A stretch of DNA of 64,000 bases from Hydractinia symbiolongicarpus (Eukaryota > Cnidaria > Hydrozoa > Anthoathecata > Hydractiniidae). Below the pieces are notes generated by a model. That model saw nothing but the letters and a program-made list of their open reading frames with translations, was not told the origin of the DNA and searched no databases. A program made the position numbers and the translations under genes. Within the stretch, counting starts at the first letter, position 1. The number at the start of each line of letters is the position of its first letter. The stretch is from positions 29,923,501 to 29,987,500 of the forward strand of contig NC_079881.1 in NCBI RefSeq assembly GCF_029227915.1. Reading direction: 5' to 3'. This document shows, one piece after another, positions 44,701 to 57,705 of this stretch.

Positions 44701-47700
44701 AAAAATGTTTTCATTTTTCATGAGACGCTGAATAAAAGAAGTTTAATCGCCGGTAAACGAAAACCCGCGATTTCCCGTAAATCCCGGACTCGGCCCGTAT
44801 AGTCAAAAGTATACAAGGAGAGTACCCAGGGTGTAAACTCATTTCCCGAACGATATTTTAAATTATTTTTTCACCACTAAAACGGATGAGACTTGTAGTT
44901 TTCAAAAATGTTTTCATTTTTGATGAGACGCTAATTAAAAGAAGTCTAATCGCCGGCAAACGAAAACCTGCGTTTTCCCGTAAATCCCGAACTCGGCCCG
45001 TATAGTCAAAAGTATACAAGGAAAGTACCCAGTGAGTAAACTCATTTCCCTAACGAATTTTTAAATTATTTTTTCACCACTAAAACGCATGAGACTTGTA
45101 GTTTTCAAAAATGTTTTCATTTTTGATGAGACGCTGAATAAAAGAAGTTTAATCGCTGGCAAACGAAAACCTGCGATTTCCTGTAAATCCCGGACTCGGC
45201 CCGTATAGTCAAAAGTATACAAAGAAGGTACCCAGGGTGTAAACTCATTTCCCGAACGATTTTTTAAATTATTATTTCACCACTAAAGCCCATGAGACTT
45301 GTAGTTTTTATAAATGTTTTCATTTTTGATGAGACGCTGAATAAAAGAAGTTTAATCGCCGGCAAACGAAAACCTGCGATTTCCAGTAAATCCCGGACTC
45401 GGTCCGTATAGTCAAAAGTATACAAAGAGAGTACCCAGGGTGTAAACTCATTTCCCGAACGATTTTTAAAATTTTTTTTTCACCACTAAAACGCATGAGA
45501 CTTCTAGTTTTTAAAAATGTTTTCATTTTTGATGAAACGCTGAATAAAAGAAGATTAAAGCGCCGGCAAACGAAAACCTGCGATTTCCCGTAAATCCCGT
45601 ACTCGGCCCGTATAGTCAAAAGTATACAAAGAAAGTACCCAGGGAGTAAACTCATTTCCCGAACGATTTTTTAAATTATTTTTTCACCACTAAAACGCAT
45701 GAGACGTGTAGTTTTCAAAAATGTTTTCATTTTTGATGAGACGATGAATAAAAGAAGTTTAATCGCCGGCAAACGAAAACCTGCGATTTCCCGTAAATCC
45801 CGTACTCGGCCCGTATAGTCAAAAGTATACAAAGAAAGTACCCAGGGAGTAAACTCATTTCCAAAACGATTTTTTAAATTATTATTTCACCACTAAAGCC
45901 CATGAGACTTGTAGTTTTTAAAAATGTTTTCATTTTTGATGAGACGCTGAATAAAAGAAGTTTAATCGCCGGCAAACGAAAACCTGCGATTTCCCGTAAA
46001 TCCCGGACTCGGCCCGTATAGTCAAAAGTATACAAGGAAAGTACCCAGTGAGTAAACTCCTTTCCCTAACGAATTTTTAAATTATTTTTTTACCACTAAA
46101 ACGCATGAGACTTGTAGTTTTCAAAAATGTTTTCATTTTTCATGAGACGCTGAATAAAAGAAGTTTAATCGCCGGTAAACGAAAACCCGCGATTTCCCGT
46201 AAATCCCGGACTCGGCCCGTATAGTCAAAAGTATACAAGGAAAGTACCCAATGAGTAAACTCATTTCCCTAACGAATTTTTAAATTATTTTTTTACCACT
46301 AAAACGCATGAGACTTGTAGTTTTCAAAAATGTTTTCATTTTTCATGAGACGCTGAATAAAAGAAGTTTAATCGCCGGTAAACGAAAACCTGCGATTTCC
46401 TGTAAATCCCGGACTCGGCCCGTATAGTCAAAAGTATACAAGGAAAGTACTCAGTGAGTAAACTCATTTCCCTAACGAATTTTTAAATTATTTTTTCACC
46501 AATAAAACGCATGAGACTTGTAGTTTTTAAAAATGTTTTCATTTTTGATGAGACGCTGAATAAAAGAAGTTTAATCGCTGGCAAACGAAAACCTGCGATT
46601 TCCTGTAAATCCCGGACTCGGCCCGTATAGTCAAAAGTATACAAAGAAGGTACCCAGGGTGTAAACTCATTTCCCGAACGATTTTTTAAATTATTATTTC
46701 ACCACTAAAGCCCATGAGACTTGTAGTTTTTAAAAATGTTTTCATTTTTGATGAGACGCTGAATAAAAGAAGTTTAATCGCCGGCAAACGAAAACCTGCG
46801 ATTTCCAGTAAATCCCGGACTCGGTCCGTATAGTCAAAAGTATACAAAGAGAGTACCCAGGGTGTAAACTTATTTCCCGAACGATTTTTAAAATTTTTTT
46901 TTTCACCACTAAAACGCATGAGACTTCTAGTTTTTAAAAATGTTTTCATTTTTGATGAAACGCTGAATAAAAGAAGTTTAATCGCCGGCAAACGAAAACC
47001 TGCGATTTCCCGTAAGTCCTGGACTCGGCCCGTATAGTCAAAAGTATACAAAGAAAGTACCCAGGGAGTAAACTCATTTCGCAAACGATTTTTTAAATTA
47101 TTATTTCACCACTAAAGCCCATGAGACTTGTAGTTTTTAAAAATGTTTTCATTTTTGATGAGACGCTGAATAAAAGAAGTTTAATCGCCGGCAAACGAAA
47201 ACCTGCGATTTCCCGTAAATCCCGGACTCGGCCCGTATAGTCAAAAGTATACAAAGAAAGTACCCAGGGTGTAAACTCAATTCCCGAACGATTTTTTAAA
47301 TTATTTTTTTACCACTAAAACGCATGAGACTTGTAGTTTCCAAAAATGTTTTCAATTTTGATGAGACGCTGAATAAAAGAAGTTTAATCGCCGGGAAACG
47401 AAAAGCTGCGATTTCCCGTAAATCCCCGACTCGGCCCGTATAGTCAAATGTATACAAAGAGAGTACCCAGGGTGTAAACTCATTTCCCGAACGATTTTTT
47501 AAATTATTTTTTCACCACTAAAACGCATGAGACTTGTAGTTTTCAAAAATGTTTTCATTTTTGATGAAACGCTGAATAAAAAAAGTTTAATCGCGGGCAA
47601 ACAAAAACCTGCGATTTCCCGTAAATCCTGGACTCGGCCCGTATAGTCAAAAGTATACAAAGAAAGTACCCAGGGAGTAAACTCATTTCCCAAACGATTT

Positions 47701-50700
47701 TTTAAATTATTATTTCACCACTAAAGCCCATGAGACTTGTAGTTTTTAAAAATGTTTTCATTTTTGATGAGACGCTGAATAAAAGAAGTTTAATCGCCGG
47801 CAAACGAAAACCCGCGATTTCCCGTAAATCCCGGACTCGGCCCGTATAGTTAAAAGTATACAAGGAAAGTACCCAGTGAGTAAACTTATTTCCCGAACGA
47901 TTTTTTAAATTATTTTTTCACCACTAAAACGCATGAGACGTGCAGTTTTCAAAAATGTTTTCATTTTTGATGAGACGATGAATAAAAGAAGTTTAATCGC
48001 CGGCAAACGAAAACCTGCGATTTCCCGTAAATCCCAGACTCGGCCCGTATATTCAAAAGTATACAAAGAAAGTACCCAGGGTGTAAACTCATTTCCCGAA
48101 CGATTTTTTAAATTATTTTTTCACCACTAAAACGCATGAGACGTGTAGTTTTCAAAAATGTTTTCATTTTTGATGAGACGATGAATAAAAAAAGTTTAAT
48201 CGCGGGCAAACGAAAACCTGCGATTTCCCGTGAATCCTGGACTCGGCCCGTATAGTCAAAAGTATACAAAGAAAGTACCCAGGGAGTAAACTCATTTCCC
48301 AAACGATTTTTTAAATTATTATTTCACCACTAAAGCCCATGAGACTTGTAGTTTTTAAAAATGTTTTCATTTTTGATCAGACGCTGAATAAAAGAAGTTT
48401 AATCGCCGGCAAACGAAAACCCGCGATTTCCCGTAAATCCCGGACTCGGCCCGTATAGTTAAAAGTATACAAGGAAAGTACCCAGTGAGTAAACTTATTT
48501 CCCGAACGATTTTTTAAATTATTTTTTCACCACTAAAACGCATGAGACGTGTAGTTTTCAAAAATGTTTTCATTTTTGATGAAACGATGAATAAAAGAAG
48601 TTTAATCGCCGGCAAACGAAAACCTGCGATTTCCCGTAAATCCCAGACTCGGCCCGTATATTCAAAAGTATACAAAGAAAGTACCCATGGTGTAAACTCA
48701 TTTCCCGAACGATTTTTTAAATTATTTTTTCACCACTAAAACGCATGAGACGTGTAGTTTTCAAAAATGTCTTCATTTTTGATGAGACGATGAATAAAAG
48801 AAGTTTAATCGCCGGCAAACGAAAACCTGCGATTTCCCGTAAATCCCGTACTCGGCCCGTATAGTCAAAAGTATACAAAGAAAGTACCCAGGGAGTAAAC
48901 TCATTTCGCAAACGATTTTTTAATTTATTTTTTCACCACTAAAACGCATGAGACTTGTAGTTTTTAAAAATGTTTTCATTTTTGATGAGACGCTGAATAA
49001 AAGAAGTTTAATCGCCGGCAAACGAAAACCCGCGATTTCCCGTAAATCCCGGACTCGGCCCGTATAGTTAAAAGTATACAAGGAAAGTACCCAGTGAGTA
49101 AACTCATTTCCCGAACGATTTTTTAAATTATCTTTTCACCACTAAAACGTATGAGACTTGTAGTTTTCAAAAATGTTTTCATTTTTGATGAGACGCTGAA
49201 TAAAAGAAGTTTAATCGCCGGCAAACGAAAACCTGCGATTTCCCGTAAATCCCGGACTCGGCCCGTATAGTCAAAAGCATACAAAGAAAGTACCCATGGT
49301 GTAAACTCATTTCCCGAACGATTTTTTAAATTATTTTTTCACCACTAAATCGCATGAGACGTGTAGTTTTCAAAAAGTTTTCATTTTTGATGAGACGATG
49401 AATAAAAGAAGTTTAATCGCCGGCAAACGAAAACCTGCGATTTCCCGTAAATCCCGTACTCGGCCCGTATAGTCAAAAGTATACAAAGAAAGTACCCAGG
49501 GAGTAAACTCATTTCCTGAACGATTTTTTAAATTATTATTTAACCACTAAAGCCCATGAGACTTGTAGTTTTTAAAAATGTTTTCATTTTTGATGAGACG
49601 CTGAATAAAAGAAGTTTAATCGCCGGCAAACGAAAACCCGCAATTTCCCGTAAATCCCGGTCTCGGCCCGTATAGTCAAAAGTATACAAGGAAAGTACCC
49701 AGTGAGTAAACTCATTTCCCTAACGAATTTTTAAATTATTTTTTTACCACTAAAACGCATGAGACTTGTAGTTTTCAAAAATGTTTTCATTTTTGATGAG
49801 ACGCTGAATAAAAGAAGTTTAATCGCCGGCAAACGAAAACCTGCGATTTCCCGTAAATCCCCGACTCGGCCCGTATAGTCAAAAGTATGCAAAGAGAGTA
49901 CCCAGGGTGTAAACTCATTTCCCAAACGATTTTTTAAATTATTTTTTCACCACTAAAACGCATGAGACGTGTAGTTTTCAAAAAGTTTTCATTTTTGATG
50001 AGACGATGAATAAAAGAAGTTTAATCGCCGGCAAACGAAAACCTGCGATTTCCCGTAAATCCCGTACTCGGCCCGTATAGTCAAAAGTATACAAAGAAAG
50101 TACCCAGGGAGTAAACTCATTTCCCGAACGATTTTTTAAATTATTATTTAACCACTAAAGCCCATGAGACTTGTAGTTTTTAAAAATGTTTTCATTTTTG
50201 ATGAGACGCTGAATAAAAGAAGTTTAATCGCCGGCAAACGAAAACCCGCAATTTCCCGTAAATCCCGGTCTCGGCCCGTATAGTCAAAAGTATGCAAAGA
50301 GAGTACCCAGGGTGTAAACTCATTTCCCAAACGATTTTTTAAATTATTTTTTCACCACTAAAACGCATGAGACGTGTAGTTTTTAAAAAGTTTTCATTTT
50401 TGATGAGACGATGAATAAAAGAAGTTTAATCGCCGGCAAACGAAAACCTGCGATTTCCCGTAAATCCCGTACTCGGCCCGTATAGTCAAAAGTATACAAA
50501 GAAAGTACCCAGGGAGTAAACTCATTTCCCGAACGATTTTTTAAATTATTATTTAACCACTAAAGCCCATGAGACTTGTAGTTTTTAAAAATGTTTTCAT
50601 TTTTGATGAGACGCTGAATAAAAGAAGTTTAATCGCCGGCAAACGAAAACCCGCAATTTCCCGTAAATCCCGGTCTCGGCCCGTATAGTCAAAAGTATAC

Positions 50701-51937
50701 AAGGAAAGTACCCAGTGAGTAAACTCATTTTCCTAACGAATTTTTAAATTATTTTTTTACCACTAAAACGCATGAGACTTGTAGTTTTCAAAAATGTTTT
50801 CATTTTTGATGAGACGCTGAATAAAAGAAGTTTAATCGCCGGCAAACGAAAACCTGCGATTTCCCGTAAATCCCCGACTCGGCCCGTATAGTCAAAAGTA
50901 TGCAAAGAGAGTACCCAGGGTGTAAACTCATTTCCCAAACGATTTTTTAAATTATTTTTTCACCACTAAAACGCATGAGACTTGTAGTTTTCAAAAATGT
51001 TTTCATTTTTGATGAGACGCTGAATAAAAGAAGTTTAATCGCCGGCAAACGAAAACCTGCAATTTCCCGTAAATCCCGGACTCGGCCCGTATAGTCAAAA
51101 GTATACAAAGAAAGTACCCAGGGTGTAAACTCATTTCCCAAACGATTTTTTAAATTATTATTTCACCAGTAAAGCCCATGAGACTTGTAGTTTTTAAAAA
51201 TGTTTTCATTTTTGATGAGACGCTGTATAAAAGAAGTTTAATCGCCGGCAAACGAAAACCCGCGATTTCCCGTAAATCCCGGACTCGGCCCGTATAGTCA
51301 AAACTATACAAGGAAAGTACCCAGTGAGTAAACTCATTTCCCGAACGAATTTTTAATTTATTTTTTCACCACTAAAACGCACGAGACTTGTAGTTTTCAG
51401 AAATGTTTTCATTTTTGATGAGACGCTTAATGAAAGTGGTTTAATCGCCGGCAAACGAAAACCCGCAATTTCCCGTAAATCCCGGGCTTGGCCCGTATAG
51501 TCGAATGTATACAAAGAAAGTACCCTGTGAGTAAACTCATTTCAAAAACGATTTTTTAAATTATCTTTTCACCACTAAAGCCCATGAGACTTGTAGTATT
51601 TAAAAATATTTTCATTTTTGATGAGACGCTGAATAAAAGAAGTTTAATCGCCGGCAAACAAAAACCCGCGACTTCCCGTAAATCCCGGACTCGGCCCGTA
51701 TAGTCAAAAGTATACAAAGAAAGTACCCAGGGAGTAAACCCATTTCCCGAACGATTTTTTAAATTATTTTTTCACCACTAAAACGCATGAGACTTGTAGT
51801 TTTCAAAGATGTTTTCATTTTTAATGAGACGCTGAATAAAAGAAGTATAATCGCCGGCAAACAAAAACCTGAGATTTCCCGTAAATCCCAGACTCGGCCC
51901 GTATAGTCAAAGGTATACAAAGAAAGTACCCGGGGTG
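41729..51937. repeat. 203-bp satellite, mixed duplications, including about 1013-bp blocks
   Basis: About 50 monomers. The region contains further copies of the 32-38 kb types (ATGAAACGCTG near 45534, 46966 and 47565) and the last 172-bp monomer (junction at 42987). Around 49.3-51.1 kb the TATTTAACCACTAAAG and CAAAAAGTTTTC markers recur, with blocks at 49731 and 50744 (1013 bp, five monomers). The monomer at about 50150-50310 combines the 5' half of one type with the 3' half of another, as expected from unequal exchange. No gene is visible. Confidence 0.85.
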
Positions 51938-54900
51938 TAAACTCATTTCCCGAACGATTTTTTAAATTATTATTTCACCACTAAAGCCCATGAGACTTGT
52001 AGTATTTAAAAATATTTTCATTTTTGATGAGACGCTAAATAAAAGAAGTTTAATCGCCGGCAAACGAAAACCTGCGATTTCCCGTAAATCCGGGGCTTGG
52101 CCCGTATAGTCGAATGTATACAAAGAAAGTACCTAGGGTGTAAACTCATTTTCCGAACGATTTTTTAAATTATTATTTCACCACTAAAGCCCATGAGACT
52201 TGTAGTTTTTAAAAATGTTTTCATTTTTGATGAGACGCTGAATAAAAGAAGTTTAATCGCCGGAAAACGAAAACCTGCGATTTCCAGTAAATCCCGGACT
52301 CGGCCCGTATAGTCAAAAGTATACAAAGAGAGTACCCAGGGTGTAAACTCATTTCCCGAACGATTTCTTAAATTATTTTTTCACCACTAAAACGCATGAG
52401 ACTTGTAGTTTTCAAAGATGTTTTCATTTTTAATGAGACGCTGAATAAAAGAAGTATAATCGCCGGCAAACAAAAACCTGAGATTTCCCGTAAATCCCAG
52501 ACTCGGCCCGTATAGTCAAAGGTATACAAAGAAAGTACCCGGGGTGTAAACTCATTTCCCGAACGATTTTTTAAATTATTATTTCACCACTAAAGCCCAT
52601 GAGACTTGCAGTATTTAAAAATATTTTCATTTTTGATGAGACGCTAAATAAAAGAAGTTTAATCGCCGGCAAACGAAAACCTGCGATTTCCCGTAAATCC
52701 GGGGCTTGGCCCGTATAGTCGAATGTATACAAAGAAAGTACCTAGGGAGTAAACTCATTTCCCGAACGATTTTTTAAATTATTATTTCACCACTAAAGCC
52801 CATGAGACTTGTAGTTTTTAAAAATGTTTTCATTTTTGATGAGACGCTGAATAAAAGAAGTTTAATCGCCGGCAAACGAAAACCTGCGATTTCCAGTAAA
52901 TCCCGGACTCGGCCCGTATAGTCAAAAGTATACAAAGAGAGTACCCAGGGTGTAAACTCATTTCCCGAACGATTTCTTAAATTATTTTTTCACCACTAAA
53001 ACGCATGAGACTTGTAGTTTTTAAAAATGTTTTCATTTTTGATGAGACGCTGAATAAAAGAAGTTTAATCGCCGGCAAACGAAAACCTGCGATTTCCCGT
53101 AAATCCTGGACACGGCCCGTATAGTCAAAAGTATACAAAGAAAGTACCCAGGGAGTAAACTCATTTCGCAAACGATTTTTTAAATTATTTTTTCACCACT
53201 AAAACGCATGAGACGTGTAGTTTTCAAAAAGTTTTCATTTTTGATGAGACGATGAATAAAAGAAGTTTAATCGCCGGCAAACGAAAACCTGCGATTCCTG
53301 TGAATCCCGTACTCGGCCCGTATAGTCAAAAGTATACAAAGAAAGTACCCAGGGAGTAAACTCATTTCCCGAACGATTTTTTAAATTATTATTTCACCAC
53401 TAAAGCCCATGAGACTTGTAGTTTTTAAAAATGTTTTCATTTTTGATGAGACGCTGAATAAAAGAAGTTTAATCGCCGGCAAACGAAAACCCGCAATTTC
53501 CCGTAAATCCTGGTCTCGGCCCGTATAGTCAAAAGTATACAAGGAAAGTATCCAGTGAGTAAACTCATTTCCCTAACAAATTTTTAAATTATTTTTTTAC
53601 GACTAAAACGCATGAGACTTGTAGTTTTCAAAAATGTTTTCATTTTTGATGAGACGCTGAATAAAAGAAGTTTAATCGCCGGCAAACGAAAACCTGCGAT
53701 TTCCCGTAAATCCCCGACTCGGCCCGTATAGTCAAAAGTATGCAAAGAGAGTACCCAGGGTGTAAACTCATTTCCCGAACGATTTTTTAAATTATTTTTT
53801 CACCACTAAAACGCATGAGACTTGTAGTTTTCAAAAATGTTTTCATTTTTGATGAGACGCTGAATAAAAGAAGTTTAATCGCCGGCAAACGAAAACCTGC
53901 GATTTCCCGTAAATCCCGGACTCGGCCCTTATAGTCAAAAGTATACAAAGAAAGTACCCAGGGAGTAAACTCATTTCCCAAACGATTTTTTAAATTATTA
54001 TTTCACCAGTAAAGCCCATGAGACTTGTAGTTTTTAAAAATGTTTTCATATTTGGTGAGACGCTGTATAAAAGAAGTTTAATCGCCGGCAAACGAAAACC
54101 CGCGATTTCCCGTAAATCCAGGACTCGGCCCGTATAGTCAAAACTATACAAGGAAAGTACCCAGTGAGTAAACTCATTTCCCGAACGAATTTTTAAATTA
54201 TTTTTTCACCACTAAAACGCATGAGACTTGTAGTTTTCAGAAATGTTTTCATTTTTGATGAGACGCTTAATGAAAGTGGTTTAATCGCCGGCAAACGAAA
54301 ACCCGCAATTTCCCGTAAATCCCGGGCTTGGCCCGTATAGTCGAATGTATACAAAGAAAGTAGCCTGTGAGTAAACTCATTTCCAAAACGATTTTTTAAA
54401 TTATCTTTTCACCACTAAAACGCTTGAGACTTGTAGTTTTCAAAAATGTTTTCATTTTTGGTGAGACGCTAAATAAAAGAAGTTTAATCGCCGGCAAACG
54501 AAAACCCGCCATTTCCTGTAAACCCCGGACTCGGCCCGCATAGTCAAAAGTATACAAAGAAAGTACCCAGGGAGTAAACTCATTTCCCGAACGATTTTTT
54601 AAATTATTTTTTCACCACTAAAACGCATGAGACTTGTAGTTTTCAAAAATGTTTTCATTTTTGATGAGACGCTGAATAAAAGAAGTTTAATCGCCGGCAA
54701 ACGAAAACCTGAGATTTCCCGTAAATCCCGGACTCGGCCTGTATAGTGAAAAGTATACAAAGAAAGTACCCAGTGTGTAAACTCATTTCCCGAACGATTT
54801 TTTAAATTATTATTTCACCACTAAAGCCCATGAGACTTGTAGTATTTAAAAATATTTTCATTTTTGATGAGACGCTAAATAAAAGAAGTTTAATCGCCGG

Positions 54901-57705
54901 CAAACGAAAACCTGCGATTTCCCGTAAATCCGGGGCTTGGCCCGTATAGTCGAATGTATACAAAGAAAGTACCTAGGGTGTAAACTCATTTTCCGAACGA
55001 TTTTTTAAATTATTATTTCACCACTAAAGCCCATGAGACTTGTAGTTTTTAAAAATGTTTTCATTTTTGATGAGACGCTGAATAAAAGAAGTTTAATCGC
55101 CGGAAAACGAAAACCTGCGATTTCCAGTAAATCCCGGACTCGGCCCGTATAGTCAAAAGTATACAAAGAGAGTACCCAGGGTGTAAACTCATTTCCCGAA
55201 CGATTTCTTAAATTATTTTTTCACCACTAAAACGCATGAGACTTGTAGTTTTCAAAGATGTTTTCATTTTTAATGAGACGCTGAATAAAAGAAGTATAAT
55301 CGCCGGCAAACAAAAACCTGAGATTTCCCGTAAATCCCAGACTCGGCCCGTATAGTCAAAGGTATACAAAGAAAGTACCCGGGGTGTAAACTCATTTCCC
55401 GAACGATTTTTTAAATTATTATTTCACCACTAAAGCCCATGAGACTTGCAGTATTTAAAAATATTTTCATTTTTGATGAGACGCTAAATAAAAGAAGTTT
55501 AATCGCCGGCAAACGAAAACCTGCGATTTCCCGTAAATCCGGGGCTTGGCCCGTATAGTCGAATGTATACAAAGAAAGTACCTAGGGTGTAAACTCATTT
55601 CCCGAACGATTTTTTAAATTATTATTTCACCACTAAAGCCCATGAGACTTGTAGTTTTTAAAAATGTTTTCATTTTTGATGAGACGCTGAATAAAAGAAG
55701 TTTAATCGCCGGCAAACGAAAACCTGCGATTTCCAGTAAATCCCGGACTCGGCCCGTATAGTCAAAAGTATACAAAGAGAGTACCCAGGGTGTAAACTCA
55801 TTTCCCGAACGATTTCTTAAATTATTTTTTCACCACTAAAACGCATGAGACTTGTAGTTTTTAAAAATGTTTTCATTTTTGATGAGACGCTGAATAAAAG
55901 AAGTTTAATCGCCGGCAAACGAAAACCTGCGATTTCCCGTAAATCCTGGACACGGCCCGTATAGTCAAAAGTATACAAAGAAAGTACCCAGGGAGTAAAC
56001 TCATTTCGCAAACGATTTTTTAAATTATTTTTTCACCACTAAAACGCATGAGACGTGTAGTTTTCAAAAAGTTTTCATTTTTGATGAGACGATGAATAAA
56101 AGAAGTTTAATCGCCGGCAAACGAAAACCTGCGATTCCTGTGAATCCCGTACTCGGCCCGTATAGTCAAAAGTATACAAAGAAAGTACCCAGGGAGTAAA
56201 CTCATTTCCCGAACGATTTTTTAAATTATTATTTCACCACTAAAGCCCATGAGACTTGTAGTTTTTAAAAATGTTTTCATTTTTGATGAGACGCTGAATA
56301 AAAGAAGTTTAATCGCCGGCAAACGAAAACCCGCAATTTCCCGTAAATCCTGGTCTCGGCCCGTATAGTCAAAAGTATACAAGGAAAGTATCCAGTGAGT
56401 AAACTCATTTCCCTAACAAATTTTTAAATTATTTTTTTACGACTAAAACGCATGAGACTTGTAGTTTTCAAAAATGTTTTCATTTTTGATGAGACGCTGA
56501 ATAAAAGAAGTTTAATCGCCGGCAAACGAAAACCTGCGATTTCCCGTAAATCCCCGACTCGGCCCGTATAGTCAAAAGTATGCAAAGAGAGTACCCAGGG
56601 TGTAAACTCATTTCCCGAACGATTTTTTAAATTATTTTTTCACCACTAAAACGCATGAGACTTGTAGTTTTCAAAAATGTTTTCATTTTTGATGAGACGC
56701 TGAATAAAAGAAGTTTAATCGCCGGCAAACGAAAACCTGCGATTTCCCGTAAATCCCGGACTCGGCCCTTATAGTCAAAAGTATACAAAGAAAGTACCCA
56801 GGGAGTAAACTCATTTCCCAAACGATTTTTTAAATTATTATTTCACCAGTAAAGCCCATGAGACTTGTAGTTTTTAAAAATGTTTTCATATTTGGTGAGA
56901 CGCTGTATAAAAGAAGTTTAATCGCCGGCAAACGAAAACCCGCGATTTCCCGTAAATCCAGGACTCGGCCCGTATAGTCAAAACTATACAAGGAAAGTAC
57001 CCAGTGAGTAAACTCATTTCCCGAACGAATTTTTAAATTATTTTTTCACCACTAAAACGCATGAGACTTGTAGTTTTCAGAAATGTTTTCATTTTTGATG
57101 AGACGCTTAATGAAAGTGGTTTAATCGCCGGCAAACGAAAACCCGCAATTTCCCGTAAATCCCGGGCTTGGCCCGTATAGTCGAATGTATACAAAGAAAG
57201 TAGCCTGTGAGTAAACTCATTTCCAAAACGATTTTTTAAATTATCTTTTCACCACTAAAACGCTTGAGACTTGTAGTTTTCAAAAATGTTTTCATTTTTG
57301 GTGAGACGCTAAATAAAAGAAGTTTAATCGCCGGCAAACGAAAACCCGCCATTTCCTGTAAACCCCGGACTCGGCCCGCATAGTCAAAAGTATACAAAGA
57401 AAGTACCCAGGGAGTAAACTCATTTCCCGAACGATTTTTTAAATTATTTTTTCACCACTAAAACGCATGAGACTTGTAGTTTTCAAAAATGTTTTCATTT
57501 TTGATGAGACGCTGAATAAAAGAAGTTTAATCGCCGGCAAACGAAAACCTGAGATTTCCCGTAAATCCCGGACTCGGCCTGTATAGTGAAAAGTATACAA
57601 AGAAAGTACCCAGTGTGTAAACTCATTTCCCGAACGATTTTTTAAATTATTATTTCACCACTAAAGCCCATGAGACTTGTAGTATTTAAAAATATTTTCA
57701 TTTTT
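51938..57705. repeat. Satellite higher-order repeat, 14-mer, period 2840 bp, two copies
   Basis: 51938-54777 and 54778-57617 are tandem copies of 14 monomers; similarity continues to about 57705, where CGCAGAAT replaces CGCTAAAT. Paired markers 2840 bp apart include ATTTTCCGAACG (52149 and 54989), GACTTGCAGTATTT, CCTGGACACGG, AAAGTATCCAGTG, TAACAAATTTTTAAA and CGGCCCTTATAG. I found almost no differences, apart from AGGGAGT/AGGGTGT near 52745, so this is a recent duplication. Confidence 0.9.
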
